Counted from the first letter of the stretch, positions 7,190 to 14,940 are shown. The stretch: DNA of 19,222 bases from CAZBBB01 sp964490005 (GCA_964490005.1 CAZBBB010000054.1:1-19222), one strand, 5' to 3'. The notes: generated from the sequence alone by a model not told the origin. Program-made: numbers and translations.

Positions 7190-7741
7190 GTGCGGCGCGG
7201 CCCGGGCCTGATCGTCCTGGCCGGCGCGCTGCTGCAGGCCGGGCTGTTCGTCGCCGACGCGCCGCGCACGTGGGCGGACACGGCCCGGCTCGGGCGGCTG
7301 TTCACGGACGCCGAGCCGCCGCCCTTCGCCGCGGCCTGGATCGCCGTGCGCGCCGCGCGCAGCCTGCCGCCGCTGGCCGCGCGCATCCCCGTCGGCCAGC
7401 GCGTGCTGCTCGTGACTGACTGCCCGATCGCGGCGCAGTACGACTACTTCTTCCAGCCGCGGCCGCTGCGCGTGCTGCTGCCGGTCGACCTCGAGCAGGC
7501 GGCGCGCTTCGCCGCCGTCTCGCCCGACCAAGCCCACCAGGTCGAGGTCTGGCGGCGCGCGGTGCTGCGCAACGAGTGCGCGCTCACGCCGCAGGCGCTG
7601 GCCGAGGGGCTGGCCTGGGCCGACTGGGTCGTGTGGTTCTCCGACGGGCCGCCCGCCCTGCCGGCCGGCCCGGGCGTCGTGCGCGTCGCCGAGCACGAGG
7701 ACGCCGTGCTCTGGCGCGTGGTGCGGGACGGCGCGCCATGA
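7190..7741 (+). CDS. Unrecognised membrane-anchored protein, partner of the downstream polytopic protein
   Basis: I do not recognise this 183-residue protein. It starts with GTG 4 nt after the MIP18-like stop and ends in an ATGA overlap with the next gene, so the two are translationally coupled. The N-terminus (RRGPGLIVLAGALLQAGLFVADAP) looks like one membrane segment or an uncleaved signal. The remaining ~150 residues would lie outside the membrane and contain VGQRVLLVTDCPIAAQYDYFFQPRPLRVLL and AWADWVVWFSDGP. This resembles the soluble C-terminal or periplasmic parts encoded beside some GT-C membrane glycosyltransferases, where a nucleotide- or lipid-independent beta/alpha domain follows one helix; that comparison is inference. 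There are no catalytic motifs. Confidence 0.75.
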   Translation: MRRGPGLIVLAGALLQAGLFVADAPRTWADTARLGRLFTDAEPPPFAAAWIAVRAARSLPPLAARIPVGQRVLLVTDCPIAAQYDYFFQPRPLRVLLPVDLEQAARFAAVSPDQAHQVEVWRRAVLRNECALTPQALAEGLAWADWVVWFSDGPPALPAGPGVVRVAEHEDAVLWRVVRDGAP

Positions 7742-9186
7742 GCGCCCTCGATCTGCTGCTCGTCCTGGCGGTCTACGCCACGCAGGCGCTGGCCGGGCAG
7801 CTGGCGCTCATCGGCGCCGGCGCGCTCGGCAGCCGCTGGCCGGCGACGGGCTGCGCGCGCTGGGGCGCGGCGCTGGTGCTCGGCCCGGCGCTGCTCGCGC
7901 TGTGGATGCTCGCGCTGCACGTCGCGGGGCTCGGTCTGCACCTGCCGCTGATCCTGGCGCCGTGGTGGTTGGCGGGCGCGCTGCTCGGCCTGGCCCGCTG
8001 GACGAACCGCGGCGCCGCGACGACGCGCGCCGTGCCGGCGCCGCACGCGGCGACGGCGGGTGCGGCCGCGCCGCGCGCCCGCCGTCTGCTGCTCGTCGGC
8101 GTGCTGGCGGTCTTCGGCTGGCTGACGGCCCTCGGGCTGCTCGTGCCGGTGCACACCGGCGACTCGCTGCGCAACTTCGCGCTCGAGGCGCGCGTGTTCG
8201 AAACGCAGCGCGCGATCAGCGCCGAGGGACTGAACGCGCTGCTCTTCCCCGGGCGCATCGAGTACCCGCCGCTGCTGCCGCTCAACGAGGCGGCGATCTT
8301 CCTCGCCACCGCGAGCGACGAACTGCTCGCCATCAAGCCCTTCTTCGCGCTGGGTTGGTTGGGCCTGTCGCTGCTGGCCCTCGACGCGGCCCTCGCCGTG
8401 CTCGCACCGGCGCTGGCCGGCGCCGCGCTGGCACTGCTCACGCTGGCCCTCGGCGTCTCGGGCCACGCCACCGAGGGCTACGCCGACCTGCGGCTCGCGG
8501 CCGGGCTGCTGCTGCTTGCGCTCGCCGGCCGCGCGCTGTGGCGCGCGCCGAGCCTCGGCGCCGCGCTGCTCTACGCGGCCTGCGCCGCGACCTGCGCGCT
8601 CACCAAGGTCGAGGGACTGTCGCTCGCGCTGGCCGCCACGGCGCTGCTGCCGCTCGCCGCCGCGCGCGCCGGCCTCGCGCCCCGCCACCTGTGGATCGCG
8701 CTGCTCGTGCTGCTCGCCGCCAGCCTCGCCTGGCCGGCCTTCGCCGCGCGCGCCGGCATCGGCAGCTTCTACTTCACCGACGAGAGCTGGTACGGCGGCG
8801 CGAGCACCGCGGCGCGCCTGCCCGTCGTGCTGCAGCACTTCGTCGCCGCGCCCTTCGCGCGCGAGGTCTCCGGCCTGCCCTCGTGGGGTGCGCTGTGGCC
8901 CGCCGCGCTGCTCGTCGCCGTGCTCGCGCTGCGCGACCCGGGCCGCCGACGCGAGATCCTCACGCTGCTCGCGCTGCTCGCCGCGCACGCCGCGCTCTAC
9001 GTCGCCGTCGTGACGCTCTCGCCCTGGGACGTGCGCTGGCACCTCAACGTGGCCGGCCCGCGCCTCATGCTGCACCTGACGCCCTGGGCCCTGCTGCTGC
9101 TCTGCGCGGCGCTGCGCGCACCGCGCGCCTCCTTGCCGGCGCTCTCGGAGGTCTCGGAGGTCATGGCATCTCCGTTCCCTCGTTGA
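7738..9186 (+). CDS. Polytopic membrane protein, GT-C glycosyltransferase-like
   Basis: A 482-residue protein with about ten to twelve hydrophobic segments. The start ATG at 7738 overlaps the previous stop (ATGA). After about three helices a loop reads PVHTGDSLRNFALEARVFETQRAISAEGL and then GRIEYPPLLPLNEAAIF. An acidic residue in the first large outer loop followed by a Y-PPL-P motif is typical of GT-C (PMT/ArnT-like) enzymes that move sugars from polyprenyl phosphates to lipids or proteins outside the cytoplasmic membrane. A late segment has DVRWHLNVAGPRLMLHLTPW, which fits the conserved RY/R--P region of such proteins. Donor and acceptor are unknown, and a non-enzymatic role cannot be excluded. 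The 3' end overlaps the convergent Fic gene by 26 bp and contains a tandem 9-mer, so the C-terminus may have been altered at that junction. Confidence 0.8.
   Translation: MSALDLLLVLAVYATQALAGQLALIGAGALGSRWPATGCARWGAALVLGPALLALWMLALHVAGLGLHLPLILAPWWLAGALLGLARWTNRGAATTRAVPAPHAATAGAAAPRARRLLLVGVLAVFGWLTALGLLVPVHTGDSLRNFALEARVFETQRAISAEGLNALLFPGRIEYPPLLPLNEAAIFLATASDELLAIKPFFALGWLGLSLLALDAALAVLAPALAGAALALLTLALGVSGHATEGYADLRLAAGLLLLALAGRALWRAPSLGAALLYAACAATCALTKVEGLSLALAATALLPLAAARAGLAPRHLWIALLVLLAASLAWPAFAARAGIGSFYFTDESWYGGASTAARLPVVLQHFVAAPFAREVSGLPSWGALWPAALLVAVLALRDPGRRREILTLLALLAAHAALYVAVVTLSPWDVRWHLNVAGPRLMLHLTPWALLLLCAALRAPRASLPALSEVSEVMASPFPR
9144..9161. repeat. Tandem 9-bp repeat at the membrane-protein/Fic junction
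   Basis: CTCGGAGGT occurs twice in direct tandem, encoding SEVSEV in the last residues of the membrane protein and abutting the Fic stop codon at 9161-9163. It may be a slippage product or a scar at the joint between the two gene blocks. Confidence 0.6.
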
Positions 9187-10324
9187 GAATCGCGAGGTAG
9201 CCGTCGTAAACGAACAGCCGATTGCGCCGCTTGCCCGTCAGCTCGCGCGCGATGCGCAGTTCGACCAGGAGGTCCATCGCCGAGGAGACCGCGGGGAACG
9301 ACAGGCCGGTGGTGCGACAGACCTCGGTCATCGACGAGACCGGCCGCGCCTTGATCGCCTCGTGGACCCGAAGCGCCGATCCCGCGCGCCGTCCCTTGGG
9401 TACGATCCGGGCGCGATCGGACTCGAACAGCGTGATCAGGCGCTCGGCCGTCGAGACCGCCCCCGCCGCCGTCACCCTCACGCCACCCAGGAAGAAGGCC
9501 AGCCACTCCTCCCACTGCCCCTCGCGCCGCACGCGATCGAGCAGCGCGTAGTAATCGGCACGGTTCTGCTTGAAGTACAGGCTCAGGTACAGAAGCGGTT
9601 CGCCCAACACGCGCGCATGGCAGAGCAGGAAGGTGATGAGCAGTCGTCCCACGCGTCCGTTGCCGTCGAGAAACGGGTGAATGGTCTCGAACTGAACATG
9701 GGCGAGGCCGGCGCGGACCAACGCCGGCAACCCATCGTCCTCGGCGTGCAGGAAGCGCTCGAGCGCGCCCATGCAGTCGGGTACGGCCGTGTGCGGCGGC
9801 GGAACGAACGCGGCGCTCGCCGGGCGGTTGCCGCCGATCCAGTTCTGCGAGCGGCGGAACTCGCCGGGGTCCTTGCCGCTGCCCCGCCCGCGCGACAGCA
9901 GCACGCCGTGGATCTCGCGGATCAGCCGGTTCGAGAGCGGAAAGCCGGCCCGCAGCCGCGCCAGGCCGTGGTCCAGCGCGGCGACGTAATTGGAAACCTC
10001 GACCACGTCGTCGAGCGGTACGCTGGGCGCCTCGTCCAGCTCGAAAAGCAGGAGGTCCGAGAGCGAGGACTGCGTGCCCTCGATCTGCGAGGAGAGCACC
10101 GCCTCCTTGCGGACGTAGGCGTAGAGGAAGAGCGACTTGTCGGGCAGCAGCGTCGCGACGCCATCGAGCCGTCCGAGGGCAAGCGTCGCCTCCTCCAGCA
10201 ACGGCTGGAGCAGGCCCTCCAGAGCCACTGGCGGGATCGGCGGCAACGGCGCGGGGACGAAGGCGCGCACCGTCTCGCCGCCGGCGGTCGACACCTCGTA
10301 ATGGCCGGTTTCTCCGCGCTTCAC
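9161..10324 (-). CDS. Fic family protein (class II, AMPylator-like) with C-terminal winged helix
   Basis: A 387-residue protein. The N-terminal Fic_N region (about 20-100) contains S78-S-Q-I-E82-G, the (S/T)xxxE(G/N) inhibitory helix of class II Fic proteins, whose glutamate blocks ATP until it moves. The Fic core has HPFLDGNGRVGR (216-227), with the catalytic histidine and the phosphate-binding loop, and PGEFR (153-157) upstream. Residues about 315-375 form a winged-helix-like domain (SSMTEVCRTTGLSFPAVSSAM). Family members transfer AMP, or occasionally other phosphate groups, from nucleotides to protein hydroxyls; the target is unknown. The start is GTG at 10324, with an AGGAGGGAGG ribosome site. 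It is monocistronic. Codon use is less GC-extreme than its left neighbours, suggesting acquisition. Such genes often sit in defence or mobile zones near type I R-M systems. Confidence 0.93.
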   Translation of the reverse strand: MKRGETGHYEVSTAGGETVRAFVPAPLPPIPPVALEGLLQPLLEEATLALGRLDGVATLLPDKSLFLYAYVRKEAVLSSQIEGTQSSLSDLLLFELDEAPSVPLDDVVEVSNYVAALDHGLARLRAGFPLSNRLIREIHGVLLSRGRGSGKDPGEFRRSQNWIGGNRPASAAFVPPPHTAVPDCMGALERFLHAEDDGLPALVRAGLAHVQFETIHPFLDGNGRVGRLLITFLLCHARVLGEPLLYLSLYFKQNRADYYALLDRVRREGQWEEWLAFFLGGVRVTAAGAVSTAERLITLFESDRARIVPKGRRAGSALRVHEAIKARPVSSMTEVCRTTGLSFPAVSSAMDLLVELRIARELTGKRRNRLFVYDGYLAILNEGTEMP

Positions 10325-10434
10325 GACCGCCCCGCCTCCCTCCTGCTCAGCATCGCTGAATAGCGGCTCCTGTCATTAAGACTTAGGCCACGAACTCTAA
10401 ATAAGCGCTCTGGCCACCGCAACTACTGCCTTCC
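10325..10434. other. AT-richer intergenic patch upstream of the Fic gene
   Basis: This gap holds the most AT-rich stretch of the window (about 10355-10410, with ATTAAGACTTA and CTCTAAATAAG). It should contain the Fic promoter on the minus strand; TATTCA (10362-10357) is one -10 candidate but its -35 is poor. TCAGC-ATC-GCTGA (10347-10359) is a small stem-loop. No gene is seen. Confidence 0.4.
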
Positions 10435-10457
10435 GCGGGCGCCGGCCGCGCGCCCGC
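10435..10457 (-). terminator. Stem-loop terminator after the lipoprotein pair
   Basis: A perfect 7-bp stem, GCGGGCG (10435-10441) with CGCCCGC (10451-10457), and a 9-nt loop begins immediately after the TGA of the larger lipoprotein (10460-10458). It lacks a U-tract. Its position supports 3'-end formation of the two-gene lipoprotein transcript. Confidence 0.45.
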
Positions 10458-11297
10458 TCAGCGACCTTCGACGCGCGCCTGAGCCAGCTCGCGCACCGAC
10501 TCGCTCGGGTCGGCGGCCAGCGCCGCCAGCACAGCCGCCGGGATCGAGCGGTTCTTCGGCCAGGCGCGCAGCTCGGCGTGCCGCACGACCGGGTCGGCAT
10601 CGCGCAGCCCCAGCGCCGGGTCGTCGAGCAGCGGCGGCCAGCCGTGCTGGCGCGCCGCGGCATACAGCTCGGTGCGCGCCGAGGCCCCGGCCGCGCCCAG
10701 CGCGCGCTCCCAGGCCCTCTGCAACTCGCCGTCCCACAGGGCGCGCGAGCCCTGCTCCGCCAGCGCCGAGGTCCACACGGCCCAGACCCGCGAGCCGACG
10801 GCGGCGCGATAGCCCTTGCGCTCGCCGGCCGCGACCTCGTCCAGCCAGCTCCGCGTCGCGGCCACCGCCTCGAGGCGCCGCGCGCGCTCGTCGGCCTCGA
10901 CCTCCTCCTCGCTGCGGTTCTCGGGCACGTCGAACATCGAGCGCCCCAGGAAACTGACCACGAACACGAGCGGCGTCCCCACCGCGCGGAAGGGCAGCGC
11001 GGCCAGTTCGGTGTAGTACTCGCGCTCCCACGCGATGTCGTCCCACACGTTGCCGGCATCGTCGGCCGCGTCGTCGATGACGGCCAGCGGATGCGCGACG
11101 AACGTGTCGACCAGGATCGCCCCCACGCCCAGCGGCACCGTCGCCGGCAGCGTCACCCAGAAGGCCGCGTCGTGCTCGGGCACGACGTGCTGCTCGAAGG
11201 CGTCCCAGACCGGACGGTTGGCGCGGTTGCTCCACGCGCAGCCGGGCACGAGCGCCACCAGCAGCGCCAGGACCGCCGTCACCCGCGCGCCGCTCAC
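10458..11297 (-). CDS. Putative lipoprotein A, paralogue of the upstream lipoprotein, with C-terminal helical extension
   Basis: A 279-residue protein starting with GTG at 11297 inside a GTGA overlap with the upstream gene. The hydrophobic segment VTAVLALLVALVPGC gives a lipobox-like site with Cys at about 20, so export and lipid anchoring are likely. The next ~100 residues align with lipoprotein B: NR---WDAFEQHVVPE, LP--VPLGVGAILVDTFVAHPLAVIDDAADD, then LPFRAVGTPLVFVVSFLGRSMFD. A charged linker (ENRSEEEVEADERARRLE) leads to a helical region whose last part (LLDDPALGLRDADPVVRHAELR and DPSESVRELAQARV) resembles HEAT-type repeats. The family is unknown to me. Coupled translation and shared sequence suggest that the pair works together at the envelope. 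Confidence 0.82.
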   Translation of the reverse strand: MSGARVTAVLALLVALVPGCAWSNRANRPVWDAFEQHVVPEHDAAFWVTLPATVPLGVGAILVDTFVAHPLAVIDDAADDAGNVWDDIAWEREYYTELAALPFRAVGTPLVFVVSFLGRSMFDVPENRSEEEVEADERARRLEAVAATRSWLDEVAAGERKGYRAAVGSRVWAVWTSALAEQGSRALWDGELQRAWERALGAAGASARTELYAAARQHGWPPLLDDPALGLRDADPVVRHAELRAWPKNRSIPAAVLAALAADPSESVRELAQARVEGR

Positions 11298-11698
11298 GAG
11301 GCCGCCTCCGCCTCGTCCTCGCGCGGATCGATCGCGAAGATCGCGCGCCCCAGCCAGTCGCCGACGTACACGAAGGGCGTCGCGATCGTGACCAGCGGCA
11401 GCATCACCGCCCGCCGGAAGCGCGACTCGCCCCGCGAGGTCCACAGCCACGCGCGCGTATCCCCCCACGCGTCGTCGAACACCGTCGCCGGATGCACGAC
11501 CACCATGTCGACCGCCGCCGCCACCAGCCCCGCCGGCAAGGCCACCGGCGCCAGCGCCCACCGTGCCGCCTCGCCCTCGGGGATCACCCGCGCATCGAGC
11601 GCATTCAGCGTGCGCCGATTCTCCTTCTCGGAGATCGCGCACCCCGCGCAGCCCAGCAGCAGCACGACCAGCAGCACGCCACGAGTCATGCGCGGCAT
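11294..11698 (-). CDS. Putative lipoprotein B, first gene of the paralogous pair
   Basis: 134 residues if begun at ATG 11698 (MPRMTRG), or 131 from ATG 11689 (MTRGVLL); both are in frame and neither has a good ribosome site. The second start gives a tidier lipoprotein signal, VLLVVLLLGCAGC, with LLGC or CAGC as lipobox. The body, ENRRTLNALDARVIPE ... LPAGLVAAAVDMVVVHPATVFDDAWGD ... LPLVTIATPFVYVGDWLGRAIFAIDP, matches lipoprotein A throughout. The shared VD--V-HP--V-DDA--D and TP-V-V---LGR--F motifs are strongly conserved between the copies, so they probably matter for folding or function. Longer open frame upstream to 11848 is arginine/proline-rich and overlaps the inverted repeats, so it is rejected. 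No known domain is recognised. Confidence 0.82.
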   Translation of the reverse strand: MPRMTRGVLLVVLLLGCAGCAISEKENRRTLNALDARVIPEGEAARWALAPVALPAGLVAAAVDMVVVHPATVFDDAWGDTRAWLWTSRGESRFRRAVMLPLVTIATPFVYVGDWLGRAIFAIDPREDEAEAAS

Positions 11699-11702
11699 CG
11701 TA
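11697..11702 (-). promoter_or_regulatory. Possible -10 element at the start of lipoprotein B
   Basis: The minus strand reads GC-TACGAT with the hexamer at 11702-11697, similar to the other promoters here. Initiation about 7 nt downstream would fall on the ATG at 11689, implying a leaderless mRNA. The -35 is not convincing. Confidence 0.3.
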
Positions 11703-11754
11703 GCGAGTTGCGCTCGCACCTCCGATGGCACGTCGGTGGCGGGCGCGGCTGCCT

Positions 11755-11870
11755 CGGGGGTGTCGGCTCGGCTCCGAGGTCGCGGGCTCTCGCGCGGAAG
11801 CGTGAAGCCCGTTCGGGCTTCACGCAGATCCCCCTCGCCCCGCTCCAAGTCGCTCTCGCCGACACCCCCG
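11755..11870. repeat. 12-bp perfect inverted repeat enclosing further hairpins
   Basis: CGGGGGTGTCGG at 11755-11766 is the exact reverse complement of 11859-11870. Between them lie a small stem (CTCGG-CT-CCGAG, 11767-11778) and the strong hairpin at 11800-11825. Outside the arms, CCTCGGG (11752-11758) can alternatively pair with CCCGAGG (11881-11887), and sequences near 11731 and 11905-11913 show imperfect complementarity, so the dyad may be larger. No transposase is present. It may be a structured RNA, a decayed non-autonomous mobile element or an island-boundary site; the sequence alone does not decide. Confidence 0.6.
11800..11825 (-). terminator. Strong 12-bp hairpin downstream of hsdR
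   Basis: GCGTGAAGCCCG (11800-11811), TT, CGGGCTTCACGC (11814-11825): a perfect 12-bp palindrome about 100 nt past the hsdR stop. On the minus strand the stem is followed only by TTCC, not a proper U-tract, so it would be an atypical terminator. It could end the R-M transcript before the lipoprotein genes, or form the central arm of the larger inverted repeat around it. Confidence 0.5.
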
Positions 11871-11928
11871 GCGCGCCGCGCCCGAGGGACGTCAGCAGCT
11901 CAGCCACGACGCCGGGCTGATCTGCCGC

Positions 11929-14900
11929 TCATCTCTCCGCCCCCGCGGCTTCATACGTCAGCCCGAATACCGTGTCCGTCATCCAGCGCCGGAAGCCCTC
12001 GTTGTCCATGAACTGCTTGAACAGCTCAGTGTCGTCCTTGAGCACGGCGGTCATCACGCGCTTCAGCGCCTCGTCGTGCTCGATCTTCGCGTTCTGCCGG
12101 TCGGAGTTCATGCGGGCGTTCTGGTAGCGCGGGTCCGCGGCCACTCGCGCGGGGATTTCCTGTGTGATCAGCTTGTGCACGCGGTCGGCGTCGGTCCACG
12201 GGATGTTGCCGAACTGGTCGTTGAAGGTCTTCAGGATGTTCGACAGGCGGTCGAGCTCGGGCTCGGGCCTGTGGCCGCCGCCGGTGGTAGGTACCGGCTC
12301 GATCTCGGCGTCCGCGTCGGGGAGCAGGATCTTCACCGCCGCCTGCTTCTCCACGCGGTAACTGTCCATGTCGATCGCCTCGAGGATGCCCTTGGCCAGG
12401 TCCTCCTCGATGGGTGCCGGCAGCTTGGGCACGAGGAAGGTGAGGAAGATCGAGAGCTTTTCCCAGTCGGCGTTGGTGTAGGGCAGGACTTGGGAGAGGA
12501 ACCCGTAGGCCCGCAGGAAAGCCTTGGCCTTCCCCTTGAAGTCCACTTGCCCATCCTCGTCGAGCTGCTCGCGATAGTCGGCCACGCAGGCATCGAGGAT
12601 GGGATCAAGCCGATCACGGTCGGCGCCGCCGAGGTAATGCGCCACCAGCTCGTCCACCTGCGCCGGGGCGTAGACCTGGTACCCGTCGAGCGCCGCCTTG
12701 AGGTCGTGCAGCTTGTTGGGGTCGGTCTCCTCGGCCAGCATCGTCGTGCGGTAGTAATCGGCGAACGCCAACTGGATCGAGTCGGCGTCGTTCATGAAGT
12801 CGAGCACGAAGACATCGTGCTTCTTCGGCCGCGCGCGGTTGAGCCGCGAGAGCGTCTGCACGGCCTTGATGCCGGAGAGGATCTTGTCCACGTACATGGT
12901 GTGGAGGAGCGGCTCGTCGTAGCCGGTCTGGAACTTGTCGGCGCAGACCAGGAAGCGGTACGGGTCCTCTTGGATCTTGTCGGCGATCTGGCCCGACGGG
13001 AAACCGTTGAGCGAGGCCTCGGTGACCTTCGCGCCGCCATACTCGTGCTCGCCGGAGAACGCCACGATCACCTTGAAGCGGCTCTTGCGCTCGGCGAGGT
13101 AATCGCGGATGGCGTGGAAGTACTGGATCGCACGCTCAATGCCGCTGGTAACCACCATCGCGCGCGCTTCGCCGCCGATCTTGTTGAGCGCCAGCACCTG
13201 TTCGTAGAAGTGGTCGACCATGATCTCGGCCTTGAGCCGGATCGCGTGGTCGTGGCTCTCCACGTAGCGGCGCAGCTTCCTCTTTGCCCGTTTGGTGTCG
13301 AACTCGGGATCGCTCTCCACCTTCTTGATGAGCTTGTAGTAGCTGTCGACCGGGGTGTAGTGCCGGAGCACATCCAGGATGAAGCCCTCCTGGATCGCCT
13401 GCTTCATCGTGTAGCTGTGGAAGGGCCGGTACTTCACCGTGCCGTCGGCCTGCGGCTCGGGCGTGCCGAAGATCTCGAGCGTCTTGTTCTTCGGCGTGGC
13501 GGTGAAGGCGAAGTAGCTGGCGTTCGGCAGCAGCTTCTTGGCCTCCATCAGCCGGTTGATCTGATCCTCGAGGGTCTCGTCGTCCTCAGCCGCGCCTTCG
13601 GTGGAGAGCGCCTGCGACAGCGCCGCTGAAGTGCGTCCGCCCTGGCTCGAGTGTGCCTCGTCGATCACGATGGCGAACTTCCGCCCGCGGTGCTCGCTGC
13701 CGATCTCGTCCAAGATGAACGGGAACTTCTGCACCGTGGAAATGATGATCTTCTTCCCGTCGGCGAGGAACTTCTTCAGGTCGCCCGAGCGATCGGCGTG
13801 GCCGACCGTAGCCCCCACCTGCGCGAACTGCTTGATCGTGTCCTTGATCTGCTGGTCGAGGATCTTGCGATCGGTGACGACGAGGACTGAGTCGAAGACC
13901 GCCGCACCGTCCTTCGCAAGCCCGATCATCTGGTGCGCCAACCAGGCGATGGAGTTCGACTTGCCGCTGCCCGCCGAGTGCTGGATCAGGTAGCGCCGGC
14001 CCGCGCCGTGCGCGGCGGCATCGGCGAGCAGCCGCCGCACCACGTCGAGCTGGTGGTAGCGCGGCCAGATCTGCACCGCCTTCTTGCGGCCGGTTTTCTC
14101 GTCCTTGGTCTCGATCACCTGGGCGTAGTTCTCGAGGATGTCCGTCAGCCCGTCGCGGGTGAGGACGCGCTTCCACAGGTAGTCGGTCTTCAGGCCGTTC
14201 GGGTTGGGCGGGTTGCCGGCGCCGTCGTTCCAGCCCTGGTTGAACGGCAGGAACCACGAGCCCTTGCCCCGCAGGTGCGTGCAGAAGCGCACCTCGTGGT
14301 CATCCACGGCGAAGTGCGCCACGCAGCGACCGAACTCGAAGAGCTTCTCGCGCGGATCGCGGTCGCGCTGGTACTGCTCGACGGCATCGGCGACGGTCTG
14401 CTTGGTCAGGCTGTTCTTCAGCTCGAACGTGGCCACCGGCAGGCCATTGATGAACAGACCCAGGTCGAGCGCGCGCTGCGTCTCGTCGCGGCTGTAGCGG
14501 AGCTGGCGCGTGACGCTGAACCGGTTCTGGCCGTACCGCTCGGCGGCCTTGGCGTTGCCGGGCGACGGGGTGCCGAAGAACAGGTCGAGCTGGTGCGGCC
14601 CGTGCTTGAGCCCGTGGCGCAGCACGTCGATCGTGCCGCGCTTCGTGATCTCTCCCTGCAGCCGCGCCAAGAACTTGCGCCGCGTCGGGCCGTCCTGGCC
14701 GAGGTCGAGCCCGTCTACGACGTCCGGCTGCGTCTCGCACAGGAAGCTGGAGAGCTGCGCCAAGTCCACGCAGTACTCGCGTTCGTAGTCCTCGAGACGC
14801 CCGCAGATCCAGCCCGCGCCGTAGGCGGCCGGCCGCTCGTGAACGGCATCGCACTTGGCCGGTCCCGGATCGCAGGCCGAGCCGGTCAGCGCCGTACAAA

Positions 14901-14940
14901 TCAGCCGCTCGAGGCCGCGTTCGGAGGTGTCGGTGGTCAT
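11929..14940 (-). CDS. hsdR: Type I restriction enzyme, restriction/translocation subunit HsdR
   Basis: A full-length 1003-residue HsdR. The N-terminal nuclease domain has ALDLGLFINGLPVATFELK, giving the D159...E173-x-K175 PD-(D/E)xK site. The superfamily 2 motor follows: Walker A SAGSGKS (322-328), VVTDRK (354-359), STVQKF (401-406), DEAH (427-430), FTATP (479-483), then the second RecA lobe with VVTSGIERA, CADKFQTGYDEP (666-677) and QTLSRLNRARP (695-705). The C-terminal helical region, which docks on the methyltransferase in the family, runs to the end. It cuts DNA at a distance after ATP-driven translocation when the target of the M-S complex is unmethylated. Every catalytic motif is intact. 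The start ATG at 14940 overlaps the hsdS stop (ATGA). Confidence 0.97.
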   Translation of the reverse strand: MTTDTSERGLERLICTALTGSACDPGPAKCDAVHERPAAYGAGWICGRLEDYEREYCVDLAQLSSFLCETQPDVVDGLDLGQDGPTRRKFLARLQGEITKRGTIDVLRHGLKHGPHQLDLFFGTPSPGNAKAAERYGQNRFSVTRQLRYSRDETQRALDLGLFINGLPVATFELKNSLTKQTVADAVEQYQRDRDPREKLFEFGRCVAHFAVDDHEVRFCTHLRGKGSWFLPFNQGWNDGAGNPPNPNGLKTDYLWKRVLTRDGLTDILENYAQVIETKDEKTGRKKAVQIWPRYHQLDVVRRLLADAAAHGAGRRYLIQHSAGSGKSNSIAWLAHQMIGLAKDGAAVFDSVLVVTDRKILDQQIKDTIKQFAQVGATVGHADRSGDLKKFLADGKKIIISTVQKFPFILDEIGSEHRGRKFAIVIDEAHSSQGGRTSAALSQALSTEGAAEDDETLEDQINRLMEAKKLLPNASYFAFTATPKNKTLEIFGTPEPQADGTVKYRPFHSYTMKQAIQEGFILDVLRHYTPVDSYYKLIKKVESDPEFDTKRAKRKLRRYVESHDHAIRLKAEIMVDHFYEQVLALNKIGGEARAMVVTSGIERAIQYFHAIRDYLAERKSRFKVIVAFSGEHEYGGAKVTEASLNGFPSGQIADKIQEDPYRFLVCADKFQTGYDEPLLHTMYVDKILSGIKAVQTLSRLNRARPKKHDVFVLDFMNDADSIQLAFADYYRTTMLAEETDPNKLHDLKAALDGYQVYAPAQVDELVAHYLGGADRDRLDPILDACVADYREQLDEDGQVDFKGKAKAFLRAYGFLSQVLPYTNADWEKLSIFLTFLVPKLPAPIEEDLAKGILEAIDMDSYRVEKQAAVKILLPDADAEIEPVPTTGGGHRPEPELDRLSNILKTFNDQFGNIPWTDADRVHKLITQEIPARVAADPRYQNARMNSDRQNAKIEHDEALKRVMTAVLKDDTELFKQFMDNEGFRRWMTDTVFGLTYEAAGAER

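Noticed and set aside
11699..11848. N-terminal extension of lipoprotein B to an ATG at 11848
   Set aside because: The extra 50 residues are Arg/Pro/Glu-rich, would block the lipoprotein signal and are read from the inverted-repeat region.
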